From: Enchytraeus crypticus | Taxonomy: Eukaryota; Annelida; Clitellata; Enchytraeida; Enchytraeidae | Direction: 5' to 3' | Length of the DNA stretch: 64,000 nucleotides | NCBI GenBank assembly: GCA_905160935.1 | Contig: CAJHZI010000741.1 | Location: 1,917,001-1,981,000 of the forward strand | Shown: piece after piece, positions 10,971 to 19,734 of the stretch | Numbering within the stretch: the stretch's first letter is position 1 | How the letters are laid out: every line of letters begins with the position of its first letter | The notes under the pieces: generated by a model | Told to the model about the DNA's origin: nothing | Databases searched by the model: none | The model's input: only the letters and a program-made list of their open reading frames with translations | Program-made: the position numbers and the translations under genes

Positions 10971-11999
10971 TATAATATATTATATACTCTCGAATCCGTC
11001 ACAATGACTTTGCTAATATCATAACTGTATAATAAACATTTAGATCTCTAGAGAAGTGGGAGGCTACACGGACATAGCTACCTCCACTCACCCCAATGGC
11101 AGTTTCCAGTGGTTAGACAAATACTTTTAAGTCTAATTGTCTCATCGAATGGATCATCATGTATTAGCCTAAGCTCCCTGAGCTCGCATCTACCCGTTCT
11201 GATACTTTAGCTAATCAGTGCATATCCAATTGGACTGTGAGGTGGCGTTCCAGATTAAGTAGATCTTTGTAGTATATTACCTATTGATTAGATTAAATTC
11301 AGTCACAATCTTCTCGGAAAATTTGCAATTATTGTAGTAATGATAGATTAGAATCATTTGCTTATTCTGTGCTTCACTTTTTGTGCTTACAGTTACCCGA
11401 CAAATCGGAAAAAGGATTGTATGTGCTTAGCCGAGCCCACTCCTAAACGTTCATCCTCATATTCGTCATCTGTAGAACGTGGGCGGAGCTTAACTTTTGC
11501 AAACGTTCAGCCACTTCCTCAGAAGCGAGAGCGCAAGGCCACCAAGACCCTGGGAGTTATAATGGGGGCTTTTATCGCCTGTTGGCTTCCGTTCTTCGTA
11601 GTTGCCCTAGTGCGACCCTTTGTACCGGATATACCACCTATAGTAACCAGTCTACTGCAGTGGTTGGGATATGCTAACAGCTTTCTAAATCCAATCATCT
11701 ACGCCCGGTTTAATAGAGACTTTCGCGGTCCGTTCAAAGACATTGTCACTTTTAGGTGTCGGGGTATCAATTCCCGGCAACGCCTGGAAACCTACGCGGA
11801 GCAGTTCGGAGCCTACGATGCCCTCCATGTAGGCAATAATCAACGGCTCAGTTGTAGCGAGCATAGAGACTCAAAGACAATCAAAAGTAGCTCATTTTCT
11901 GCTCAAGAGCCGAATAGCTCTCAGAGTTATGATACTAATCAGAGAAAGTCCGCTCCTGTTGTAGTGGATGTAAGGCAGCGGGACAGTATAATTCTATAA
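6402..11999 (+). CDS. Biogenic-amine GPCR, 5-HT1-like; five 3' exons (5' partial)
   Basis: This is the gene-level entry; coding exons are 6402-6568, 9096-9286, 10176-10381, 11052-11111 and 11393-11999. All introns are GT-AG and the phases join without a frame break, giving about 410 residues. It should be a plasma-membrane rhodopsin-class receptor for an amine transmitter. TM4 ([17 protein letters not shown]), the ECL2 cysteine (DQC), TM5 ([12 protein letters not shown]), a long third cytoplasmic loop of about 190 residues, TM6 with CWLPFF and TM7 with NPIIY are all present. The [13 protein letters not shown] stretch, the [12 protein letters not shown] block and the [11 protein letters not shown] tail resemble invertebrate 5-HT1-type serotonin receptors; a tyramine/octopamine or adrenergic-like receptor is the alternative. 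N-terminus, TM1-TM3 and the DRY motif must lie left of the window. Splice signals, not transcripts, define the exons. Confidence 0.88.
6572..6716 (-). mobile_element. SINE family 1 copy (minus), tRNA-derived
   Basis: On the minus strand it reads a tRNA-like head with box A (TGGCGACGTCGG) and box B (GGGGTTCAAATCCTGGG). The tail that follows is CGTCACTGACATCGCTTTCG, then GTGAGGAAACTGACG, and ends in TTAGCTTT. It is inserted only a few bases past the donor of the TM4 exon. Sister copies lie at 8145, 9552, 12477, 17364, 49140, 53710, 54000, 61814 and 63387. Confidence 0.85.
6889..7363. repeat. 21-bp minisatellite, about 22 copies
   Basis: The unit is ACATTTGAACAACCCATGAC plus one base, with AACAACCC/AACCATGC variants in the 5' half. 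Because 21 is divisible by three, open frames run through it on both strands; these are by-products of the repeat and not genes. It is in the intron between the TM4 and TM5 exons. Confidence 0.95.
7402..7500 (+). mobile_element. SINE family 4 fragment
   Basis: It contains GACCAACCGTAAACTGCAC, TTGAGCAA and GGGAAACCACCTCAGAA. The same blocks in the same order occur at 40405-40610 (plus) and, as plus-strand text, at 36155-36340; a weak match starts near 30160. Its head resembles that of family 2 (GAAGAATAGACCAAC). Confidence 0.55.
8145..8266 (+). mobile_element. SINE family 1 copy (plus), decayed head
   Basis: It carries box B GATGTTCAAATCCTGGGCTC, then CGCCCGTTACTGACATCACT and TGACGTTAACATTAGCTTTA. 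The box A half is degenerate. It is intronic to the receptor gene. Confidence 0.75.
9096..9286 (+). CDS. GPCR exon: TM5 and start of ICL3
   Basis: The acceptor is GTCTGACAG and the donor is GATCAG/GTCAGA. Entry is in phase 1 (G+GC gives Gly) and exit in phase 0. It encodes [19 protein letters not shown] followed by [12 protein letters not shown]; the proline in FYLPL is the class-A TM5 proline. It then continues into an Arg/Ser-rich loop ([10 protein letters not shown]). The base composition is far more GC-rich than the surrounding intron, which supports a true coding exon. Confidence 0.92.
9300..9510. repeat. AT-rich microsatellite block
   Basis: Interrupted (TA)n runs starting 14 bp after the TM5 exon donor; no other content. 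Confidence 0.9.
9552..9687 (-). mobile_element. SINE family 1 copy (minus)
   Basis: As plus-strand text it reads CCAATGTTAACGTCAG, then GCGATATCAGTGACGGACGA, CAGGATTTGAATCC and ATCGCCACTGGCACCAGC. Box B is slightly diverged. It is in the intron between the TM5 and Cys-cluster exons. Confidence 0.8.
10176..10381 (+). CDS. GPCR exon: third cytoplasmic loop with Cys cluster
   Basis: The acceptor is CCTTACAG and the donor is ATGAG/GTAGGC; entry is phase 0 and exit phase 2, matching both neighbours. It encodes 68 residues of polar loop rich in Asn, Gly, Ser and Arg ([20 protein letters not shown]). The end is NPCCSCCFM, four cysteines in five residues. No membrane segment is present. The cluster could be palmitoylated or redox-active (inference). 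The exon length is 3n+2, so skipping it would shift the frame. Confidence 0.85.
10479..10750. repeat. Inverted and direct copies of a LINE tail around (AT)n
   Basis: The block at about 10602-10657 is repeated in inverted orientation at about 10693-10750, with only (TA)n between them. Part of it (CATTCCTAATATCGGTCTGA) also lies in direct orientation at about 10479-10510. The right arm is the 3' end of LINE family B. Confidence 0.85.
10705..10835 (+). mobile_element. LINE family B 3'-end fragment
   Basis: It translates to [12 protein letters not shown]...[18 protein letters not shown], the last coding part of the LINE also seen at 62340-63060. It is followed by (TA)n in place of the usual (GA)n. 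A short duplication of the GCAGTGCACAAATATA junction lies near 10898. It is 5'-truncated and inactive. Confidence 0.75.
10836..10980. repeat. (TA)n microsatellite, two blocks
   Basis: Two (TA)n runs are separated by ACAGTGCACAAA and lie 72 bp before the next receptor exon. Open frames of alternating Ile/Tyr across them are artefacts. Confidence 0.95.
11052..11111 (+). CDS. GPCR exon: short 60-nt ICL3 exon
   Basis: The acceptor is GATCTCTAG and the donor is CAGTG/GTTAGA. Phase 2 on entry (AG+A gives Arg) and on exit (TG+T gives Cys) fits both neighbours. It encodes [19 protein letters not shown]. At exactly 60 nt it could be skipped without changing the frame (20 residues), so it is a candidate alternative exon. 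Confidence 0.75.
11393..11999 (+). CDS. GPCR last exon: TM6, TM7, C-terminal tail
   Basis: The acceptor is TGCTTACAG in phase 2 and the stop is TAA at 11997. After a Ser-rich loop end comes [16 protein letters not shown] and [11 protein letters not shown] (TM6). TM7 is [20 protein letters not shown], with NPIIY in the place of NPxxY. Helix 8 is [12 protein letters not shown], then [20 protein letters not shown]. The about 85-residue tail is rich in Ser/Gln/Asn and ends RQRDSIIL, a possible PDZ-type C-terminus (inference). I see no AATAAA close after the stop. Confidence 0.95.
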
Positions 12000-12476
12000 T
12001 CTTTTATTTAGTTTCATTTTTCACAAACTTCTGTTGCTGTTACTCAAGTGTTGATTAATAATTTCAAAATTAAGCCATCTGATGTTTGTTGCTTAAAATA
12101 TTTCAATACTACAGATTTTTATAAGTTTTATAATCCGGTTTAAATTGTTTTTAGAGCGTTATCGTTGCATTTTAGCTGATAACACTTTTAATATCAAAAC
12201 GGGTAGGACACGACAGGTTTTAAGTCAAAATAATAAGATTTGCTTTTTCTATTAGGCCTATGCAGGAAGTAAAGATTTTCGTTGGAAAAGACAAAATAGT
12301 TTTCTGAAAGCTACTTCCAATATTGCTTAACGTTTGTAATTTAAACTCATAATTCGTACGATATACAATATCAATAATATTGTACAATTTATTTATATAA
12401 TATTGTATAGTTAAATATTGTAAATTTTAAAATATTTTAAAAATTATTTATGTAATTAATATTTTATAGATTATTT

Positions 12477-12608
12477 GGCTGCAGCCAATGACTATATCGG
12501 TCGTCCGCGGATCAGTATGGGCGGGGTTCAAATCCTGGGCTCACCCGTCACTGATATCGCTTTCGAGTGAGGAAACTGACGTTAACATTAGCTTTTCCAG
12601 CTTTTTTA
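12477..12608 (+). mobile_element. SINE family 1 copy (plus)
   Basis: Head TTGGCTGCAGCCAATGAC, box B GGGGTTCAAATCCTGGGCTC, tail CGTCACTGATATCGCTTTCG and TGACGTTAACATTAGCTTTT. One of the better preserved copies, about 480 bp after the receptor stop codon. Confidence 0.85.
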
Positions 12609-13271
12609 AACTGGCCTAGTTAAATTGAGGCTAAAGTTAAACTGGGACTCAAGCGAAAAAGAAGATGACAATATAATAATAATATATTTTATCACTGATA
12701 TTGTCGTAGAGAAATTACTTCGTTGGTTAGCAAAATATGCAAGGTTCGTATACAATAGTCATGAATTCCAAATATATGGGCCGTTACGTCTAAGATTAAA
12801 TAATTAAGTAAATAATACTAAAAATGTAAATATGAAACTGAAAAATTGTGTGAAAGTACATAATAAAAGTTTTCTACAAAAAATATACAAATTATGGAAC
12901 ATTTCAAACAAAAATTTGATGCTGATAAATTGAAGCTAAAGGCTATAAATTTTTAATCATGTAAAAATCATGCACAATATTGAGTTATTCATTTTAAGAG
13001 CAGTTGTTAGTGTTGAGTTTCCTGTGCCTTAGGTAGGAGAGAACCTTGATAGAGATTAATGGTAGCGATTTGTTATACAGTGTTAATATATACAGCGATT
13101 TTCAGCAAGTATTTATAAGATTTCAAACGGTACTACGCTTGAATTACGATACAACTGAATCAAGATCTCACACAAATCATGCTTTACTACTTATAGCTTT
13201 AAAGTTTTTAGTTTGTTTCAAGTTATTTGTTATTTGCTAAGCTCTTTTTCTCTCATTCTCTTTCTGACCTA

Positions 13272-13280
13272 CGCACTCTG

Positions 13281-13316
<36 letters not shown>

Positions 13317-13324
13317 ATTCTCTC

Positions 13325-13376
<52 letters not shown>

Positions 13377-13448
13377 ATCTAAGTCTCATTCTGATATACT
13401 CATACTATCTCTCTATCTCTTTCATTCTCTCCTCTCTCTCATTCTCTC

Positions 13449-13490
<42 letters not shown>

Positions 13491-13492
13491 AT
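13272..13492. repeat. (CT)n pyrimidine microsatellite
   Basis: Long interrupted CT/TCTC runs. The Ser/Leu repeat frame across it is an artefact. Confidence 0.95.
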
Positions 13493-15056
13493 TAGTATCG
13501 TGCACATATTAGCCTCCAGTGCAGATTTTGCTGCATCTATGGCATGCAAGCAAACTGACTACTGAGTATGCATGCAGTTAGGATATTTTATCCTAGTAAT
13601 TGTAACTTCTGTTGCAATTACTATAAAAATGTGGGATGTTTATTTTTAAATGTAATTAAGTCTTATGCGATCAATCCTACTAAATGATGATGTGTAATAA
13701 ATGTGTTGCTCGATCAAAAATTTGACAATTACTGTATCAAAAATATTTGAAGTGAGAAAATTACTTATTGATTAAAAGCTGTTGACAAGTGTTTCATGTT
13801 TTGCACCGCAAGTATCTAGGCCTATATGTGCAATTCTTTGTTTGTACGTGTATTATCGAACATTCAATCAAAAACATATACATACTTATACATATATAAT
13901 AAGTACATCTATTGTAATATTTTACAGCGATTCTCTATACAGAATGCTCCAGTAAGCGCTTTTGAACATATGGAGATTAAATTAAGCAGAAAAATATTTG
14001 CCTTTAGGCCACATCAGTAATTGTATTTCCAAAATTTCGAAATATTATAGCCGAGTAAAACTCCATTCATTCATTCTGTAACATTGACGAGAAGATTAAT
14101 TAATACGTAGAACATTAACGGTCACTATTCACGTATGCACAAAGAGCACACCACTGATTAACTAGTCGACCTCATCGTGTCATGACAATATAAAACATGA
14201 AAATCTTGCTGTATCCCTGCAAAATAATTAACTTCTGAAGTTTATTTTAGTTGTTAAGTATTTGTTTGTTTTTGATACATTTAATTATTAAACATTGTAT
14301 GTTAACAATATAGTATTGAATATTAACATAGTAAATAGTAAAGTTTTTGCTTGCTTTTGATATGCTTATTTATTCTCAAATCCCCGGTCCAAATTGCGAT
14401 AAATTGAGACTTCAATACCAATCACGGTTTTTTCCAACTATTTATGATTTCCTGTTATAACTTTTCTCAGATTAGTTATGAATTTAAGCACAGTTTTGAC
14501 CTTGACAAGGCACTGTGTGCTGGCGTCCAATCATTAGCAGGGGACTGTTCATGTCGTAGTCAAGGCAACGCCATGGCTCAGTCATATGGTCATGTAGTCT
14601 GCATCGACTTCAATCAATCGATTATACTACTATATAAATAAAACTAATCAATAAATATTAGCCTAGAATCTAGCATTCTACTTTCCTAAAATAAATTATA
14701 AGGACATATTGATTTTAAGCTTACATTGCAAAACTGTTTCAACGTTGTGGTATTAAATACGTCGTGTCCGGTTACTTTGTGGTAACCACCTTGGAAGACC
14801 CAGGATTGAAAGGCTTGAATGAAAAATATCCCCAGGGTGTTGGGTGTTGGAAGGTTATTCTTAATGCACGCCGGCTGCAATGAATGCTCAAACAAATGGC
14901 AACGATAGCAACGATAACTAACAACCATGGAGAGGAAGGAGAAAATAACGCAAACCATAAAAACAGCAACCAGAAACGGACACTTTGTAAACACATACGG
15001 TATTATCATGTGTGTAATTATATACGGACAATAAAATTATATATAAATATATATAT

Positions 15057-16517
15057 TAGAGATGGAAATTTTATGAATTTCCTGAGTTCGTGTTCGGTTC
15101 GGTTCGTTGAAAATGAAAGTTCGGTTCGGGTTCGGTTAGCAGTTAATAATTTGAGAGTTCGGTTCGGTTCGGATCGTTGAAAATGAAAGTTCGGTTCGGT
15201 TCGGGTTCGGTTCTAACAAGTTTTCGGGTTCGGTTCGGGTTCGGCTTGCTTTCCAACTCGCAAGAGTTCGATAAGAGTTCGACATGGTTTGGTTTGGATA
15301 ATGTTGCAATTGTTTAACTTTACTTATAAAAATCAAGGTTATGACAAACATGTTTATAATGGTTTATGGTAAATTTGCTTAGAAATTAATTAAGTCATAA
15401 TAGCTGCCTCATTTATTCACCTGGGTAAAAATATGACAATGAAAAAATGAGAGAATTGGTATTTATTCCTGTACATTTCTTAAAGTATTGCTAGTTGACC
15501 AACAAATGTTCATAATGTAGATAATTAGCTTTATTATGGTATCTGAAATATTTTCCTTGATTATAACGAGCAACTAGAATGCTTCATCAATTTTTAAATG
15601 TTTATTGTCACTACAGGCCTATATATTAGACACGTTTATAATTAAGTGGAAATGTCTTGGCTAAAATTTGATCCAATATTTCAGAGACAACGTGAAATTT
15701 AGTAATATAAAAATGTCAAATAAAGATGATTTAGTAAACACGTGTACTTCCATAGAACAATGATCATAATATATACCGTTTGCTATCAACTGACCAGTAA
15801 TAAGCTCCATAATTTGACTTAAGGGCTTCAAATTTGAAACTTCCAGATCAAATTATGAAGTACAAAAATATTTATGAAATTATTTCATTGCTATGGAGCA
15901 AAATTATTTACTCCAGATAGTCTTAACACATATAGAATGTCATATATAAAATTATTTGCAAATCTGGCTCAAAAATATTAAGGTAGCGCACTAAACTTAG
16001 GAAAAAATTCATAATTTGAATTTAACAAGAACAAATCCACCAAGATTGAGTCAAGCATTTTCAGATTTTTATGGGATACTCTCATCAATCGTGTCTCTTT
16101 GATGTTAATTTCATTCCATATTTCAATGCCGTATCATTCAGACTATCCATTATCTTCTGTAGGCCCGTCTCGCTTCCCGCTACCATTCCTCTGTACCGCT
16201 ACCATTTTAAAATTTGTGTCGGAACCAGCCTTACCTGAATATATGCTGTTAGATACTGTAAGACATGTAAATGCAAAAACTAATATATATTTGTATTGTT
16301 CTTACTGTCTTTATTTAATGTTTGGCTGGTGAAGAAGAAAGGAATTCCAAGAGTTTGGTTCAGTTCGGTTTGGACGAAGTCTGGGTTCGGGTTCGGTTCG
16401 GTCCGGCCAGAGTCTGGGTTCGGTTCGGGTTCGGTCCGAGTCTGGGTTTGAGTTCGGTTCGGTTCGGTCAAAATTTTAGATTTTAGGGTTCGGTTCGGTT
16501 TCGGTTCGATTCCCATC

Positions 16518-16521
<4 letters not shown>
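15057..16521. mobile_element. Non-autonomous hAT-like element with TTCGG arrays at both ends
   Basis: It is bounded by TAGAGATGG at 15057 and its inverted counterpart CCCATCTCTA ending at 16521. Both sides lie in (AT)n, so an 8-bp target duplication cannot be scored. Just inside the left end (about 15090-15250) and the right end (about 16355-16510) are imperfect GGTTC/TTCGG pentamer arrays in the same written orientation. The about 1.1-kb middle is AT-rich with no transposase-like frame. The TAGAGATGGG terminus fits hAT elements, and a second terminus of the same kind opens the window. Confidence 0.7.
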
Positions 16522-16589
<68 letters not shown>

Positions 16590-16600
16590 ATATGTATACA
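16522..16600. repeat. (TA)n microsatellite
   Basis: Pure then interrupted TA run directly next to the right end of the hAT-like element. Confidence 0.95.
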
Positions 16601-16927
16601 TATACAGTATATAATACGAAAACAAAATTGCACAATACAAAAGCAAATATGTAGCACATTGCAAAACCACTTCACTAAATCATCCTGACTTATATTTATC
16701 AAAGAATATTGCATTGCAATAGAGATAACTGACGGCATGTTAAAAGTGTAGACTATTGCCTGAGTATTCTAATTAACATTAATTATAATAAGATTGATTG
16801 ATAAATTTTATATTGTAATGCATAAAGTTGCATGTACACATTGCTCATAATACAATTCCATACAACAGCTTAAGGTTGCGACATTATAACTAGCCATGTT
16901 TGTATTGATGATTGTATTGATTATTCC

Positions 16928-17140
16928 AGCAATGATGCATTCTCGATGCATGCTGGTAATGATGCATGCTTGATTCATGCTGGCAATGGTGCATTCGCGA
17001 CGCATGCTGGCAATGATGCATGCTCGATACATGAAAGCAATGATGCATTCTCGATGCATGGCGGTAATGATGCATTAACGATGCATGAAAGCAATGATGC
17101 ATACTCGATGCATGATGGCAATGATGCATCGCATGCATCA
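16928..17140. repeat. ATGCAT-rich minisatellite, ~27-bp unit
   Basis: Units of the type GGCAATGATGCATNCTCGAT are repeated about eight times, each with one or two ATGCAT or GCATGC palindromes. Open frames on both strands (His/Ala/Met-rich) follow from the period and are not genes. Confidence 0.9.
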
Positions 17141-17363
17141 AGCAACTTGAAGCAATTGATAGATGGTGACTGATGATGACTGAGCATATTTAATTTTATT
17201 ACAGTAACTACTGTGTCTGATATAAGTGTAATGCGAAACCAAGTCGCAAGCAATACTTATTCCAAATGAATTGCAACAATAAGAAATGAAGTTTTTTTGT
17301 TGAGATTGAACTGGTAGTGGATAACGTTTTGGAAAACTGTAGCCTATAACAGTGCGTTAGAAT

Positions 17364-17560
17364 AAGGTAATGCTAAAGTTAACGTCAGTTTCCTCACTCG
17401 AAAGCGAAGTCAGTGACGGGCGAGCCCATGATTTGAACCCCGCCCAAACATCAGTTTGGGCGGGGTTCTTACCGACTTACCGTTCTTACCGGGGTTCTTA
17501 CCGACAGCGAGTATCTTACCGACTTCGCCAGTGGCTCCAGCCAGTGGCGAAGTCGGTAAG
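17364..17560 (-). mobile_element. SINE family 1 copy (minus) with internal duplication
   Basis: It starts, as plus-strand text, AATGCTAAAGTTAACGTCAG and passes through box B (GATTTGAACCCCGCCC). A local expansion follows (GGGGTTCTTACCGAC twice and CGCCCAAACATCAGTTTGGG), then the ATCTTACCGACTTCGCCAGT head. Slippage inside the tRNA-like region after insertion is the simplest reading. Confidence 0.8.
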
Positions 17561-19734
17561 CACTATTATAATATTGTCCTAAAACAAGTTCAAATTAAAT
17601 TAAATTGAAAATTAAAATTAAGATTAATTAATTCAAATTAAGTTAAATTGTTCAGTGGCGAAGTACTATTGTAATATTGTCCTAAAACCTGCAATTTAGC
17701 TAAACGTTTCTGCGAGCCACTCCCGTAGACAGACATAAAAATATAGCCTGTATTCCCTGGATTGAATATATATACAATTCAATGTACTAACAGAGCTTAT
17801 CAAATCTTTGTTTATTTTCTTGTTTAGTATGAATTCGGTACGTCATTGTTTAGCCATTTTACTATTAGTGATAATTTAATTTGTAATATTTAGTAAGACT
17901 TTTAATAACGATCATTGAATTGTTTTATATATTAACAATTAGTTCAAGGCAGGTAGGCCTAACTGTCTGGTCCGAGACTCATATTTAATTATGCCCTTTA
18001 AAATTCCAATACATCTATAGTAATCTGTCTGTCGTGTGTCAATGCAAATAAGGAAGTATGATATTAGTACTGAAATTACTTTAATGGCATCTTTGAAGAA
18101 TTCAAAAAATATGTCTGCACTACCATAGACTTTCTCGTTCTTTTAACTCCAATGTATAAGTAACGTGGATTGATTTCTTACTACTCATTTTGTTAAGCCC
18201 AAATAAATTAGCCAACATCGGAAAAATCAACTCTAAACAGTCTTGCGATATCTAATTAGGTGACAAAGGAATTTTCTACATTCCTAAATGCAGCTATTTG
18301 TGGTAAAATCAGCGACTGTCCTCTCGATTGCGCAAAATATATCTTAATTCTTCAGCTCCATTACTACATGATGAATCTTAACGCAAGAATTGCTCGTGTC
18401 ATCTATTGAGTCATTGTAAAAAAAATTACTAGGTCTACAACTGAGCGTGTTTATTTATTTTACTTTATGAATAATAACTAAATAAAATAAAAGCATTCAT
18501 TATTTCATTTATTTATTTTACTTTATGAATAATAACTAAATAAAATAAAAGCATTCATTATTTCATTTATTTTACTTAATTAGCTTGTTAATTACGTTAA
18601 TGCGTTGAGATATAGTGTTAAGGTATTAATCGCGTTAGTTAAAATAATTTCTTATTAAGCTAGCATGCTAGTCAAATAAATTGTCCATAAGGCTAACTAA
18701 TTAGGCCTAATTAAGATAGGTTTTTAACTGAGATAGATAGCTGTTTAAGTTAAATAACAAAGATAACTTGATAATTAAAATAGTCTGTTAATAGAGATAG
18801 CTTGTTAATTTAGCTAACGTGTTAATTTAGATAGCTTGTTAATTAAGTAGAAATGTTATGTAAGATACCTTGTTAATATCATGTTAAGTCTCTTTCATAT
18901 GATCTTTGCTAATGAATAGCAACTGAATTGTGCTGGTTGAGAAGAGAAGTTACATCTTAAAAAAATACTCACAAAGCTGCAGTATCAAGTCATGTGCAAG
19001 TCGTCAATTTTAACAAATTAACTTCAAATGTTAATTTGAATGTAGTTAATGTTAATCTGACAGATAAGCAGGATGAATATAGAGAAATAGGACAAATCAT
19101 AAAATATTACATGTATAATTTGTCTATTATCATATTAAATTTTGTGTCTTATTTATAATTATAGATATATTATGTTCTCAAAAATGTTATACTCTTATGT
19201 AGTTACAAAAAAATAATATATTTTCAGAAGTTACAATTAAAGATAGGTCTATATTATGTTTTCAAAATGTTATACTCTGGTGTAGTTACAAAAAAATAAT
19301 ATATTTTCAGAAGTTACATTTTTGATACAAATTAAATAACGTTGTAATGGTACTGGTAACTTAATTTCGCATAAAATGTAGAAAAACTGTAACTCGATAT
19401 AACCAAATAAGATCTTAATATCTTGAGATTATTAGACCCCAATGTCCCGTCTATTGTCTCGACTCTGAGTATTTTACTTTGTTTTAGTCTGGACTATCGA
19501 GATACAAAAAGATTCGACAAGACTAATTATTCTCAAAAACCTCGTGGCAATTAAAGAAGAATAACTGATCTCTAAATCTTCATGTTGAATGAGCAGCATG
19601 GAATAGCATATCCGAATACCCAACCTATAAACCATCAGCAGCCAGCTAACTTCTGCAAATTTCCGATAAATACAGATGAAGTAGGAGATAAGCAAACTGA
19701 CAAGTGTGATACTGATTCTTAAACATTGTCAGAA
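17561..19734. other. AT-rich intergenic stretch before the large intronless gene
   Basis: It holds two small direct duplications: about 60 bp twice at 18455-18570 (TTTACTTTATGAATAATAAC) and about 80 bp twice at 19165-19320 (GTAGTTACAAAAAAATAATA). Otherwise I see nothing recognisable. The TCTTAAACATTGTCAG just before 19733 could be a splice acceptor for an upstream non-coding exon. Confidence 0.5.

Larger units (their letters stand above)
12000..15056. other. Gene-poor stretch after the GPCR
   Basis: Besides one SINE and a pyrimidine microsatellite this stretch holds AT-rich unique sequence. A short open frame at about 14723-14881 (KLFQRCGIKYVVSGYF...) looks protein-like but has no start, family or conserved neighbour, so I do not call it. 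Confidence 0.5.

Noticed and set aside
14720-14881. Plus-strand frame KLFQRCGIKYVVSGYFVVTT... to a stop
   Set aside because: About 50 codons without start, donor or recognised family; long enough by chance at this composition.
14686-15009. Minus-strand 107-codon frame with a hydrophobic start
   Set aside because: No motif, no homologue that I recognise, AT-driven hydrophobic composition and overlap with another equally open frame.
16808-17253. Four overlapping frames in the ATGCAT minisatellite
   Set aside because: Repeat-derived on both strands.
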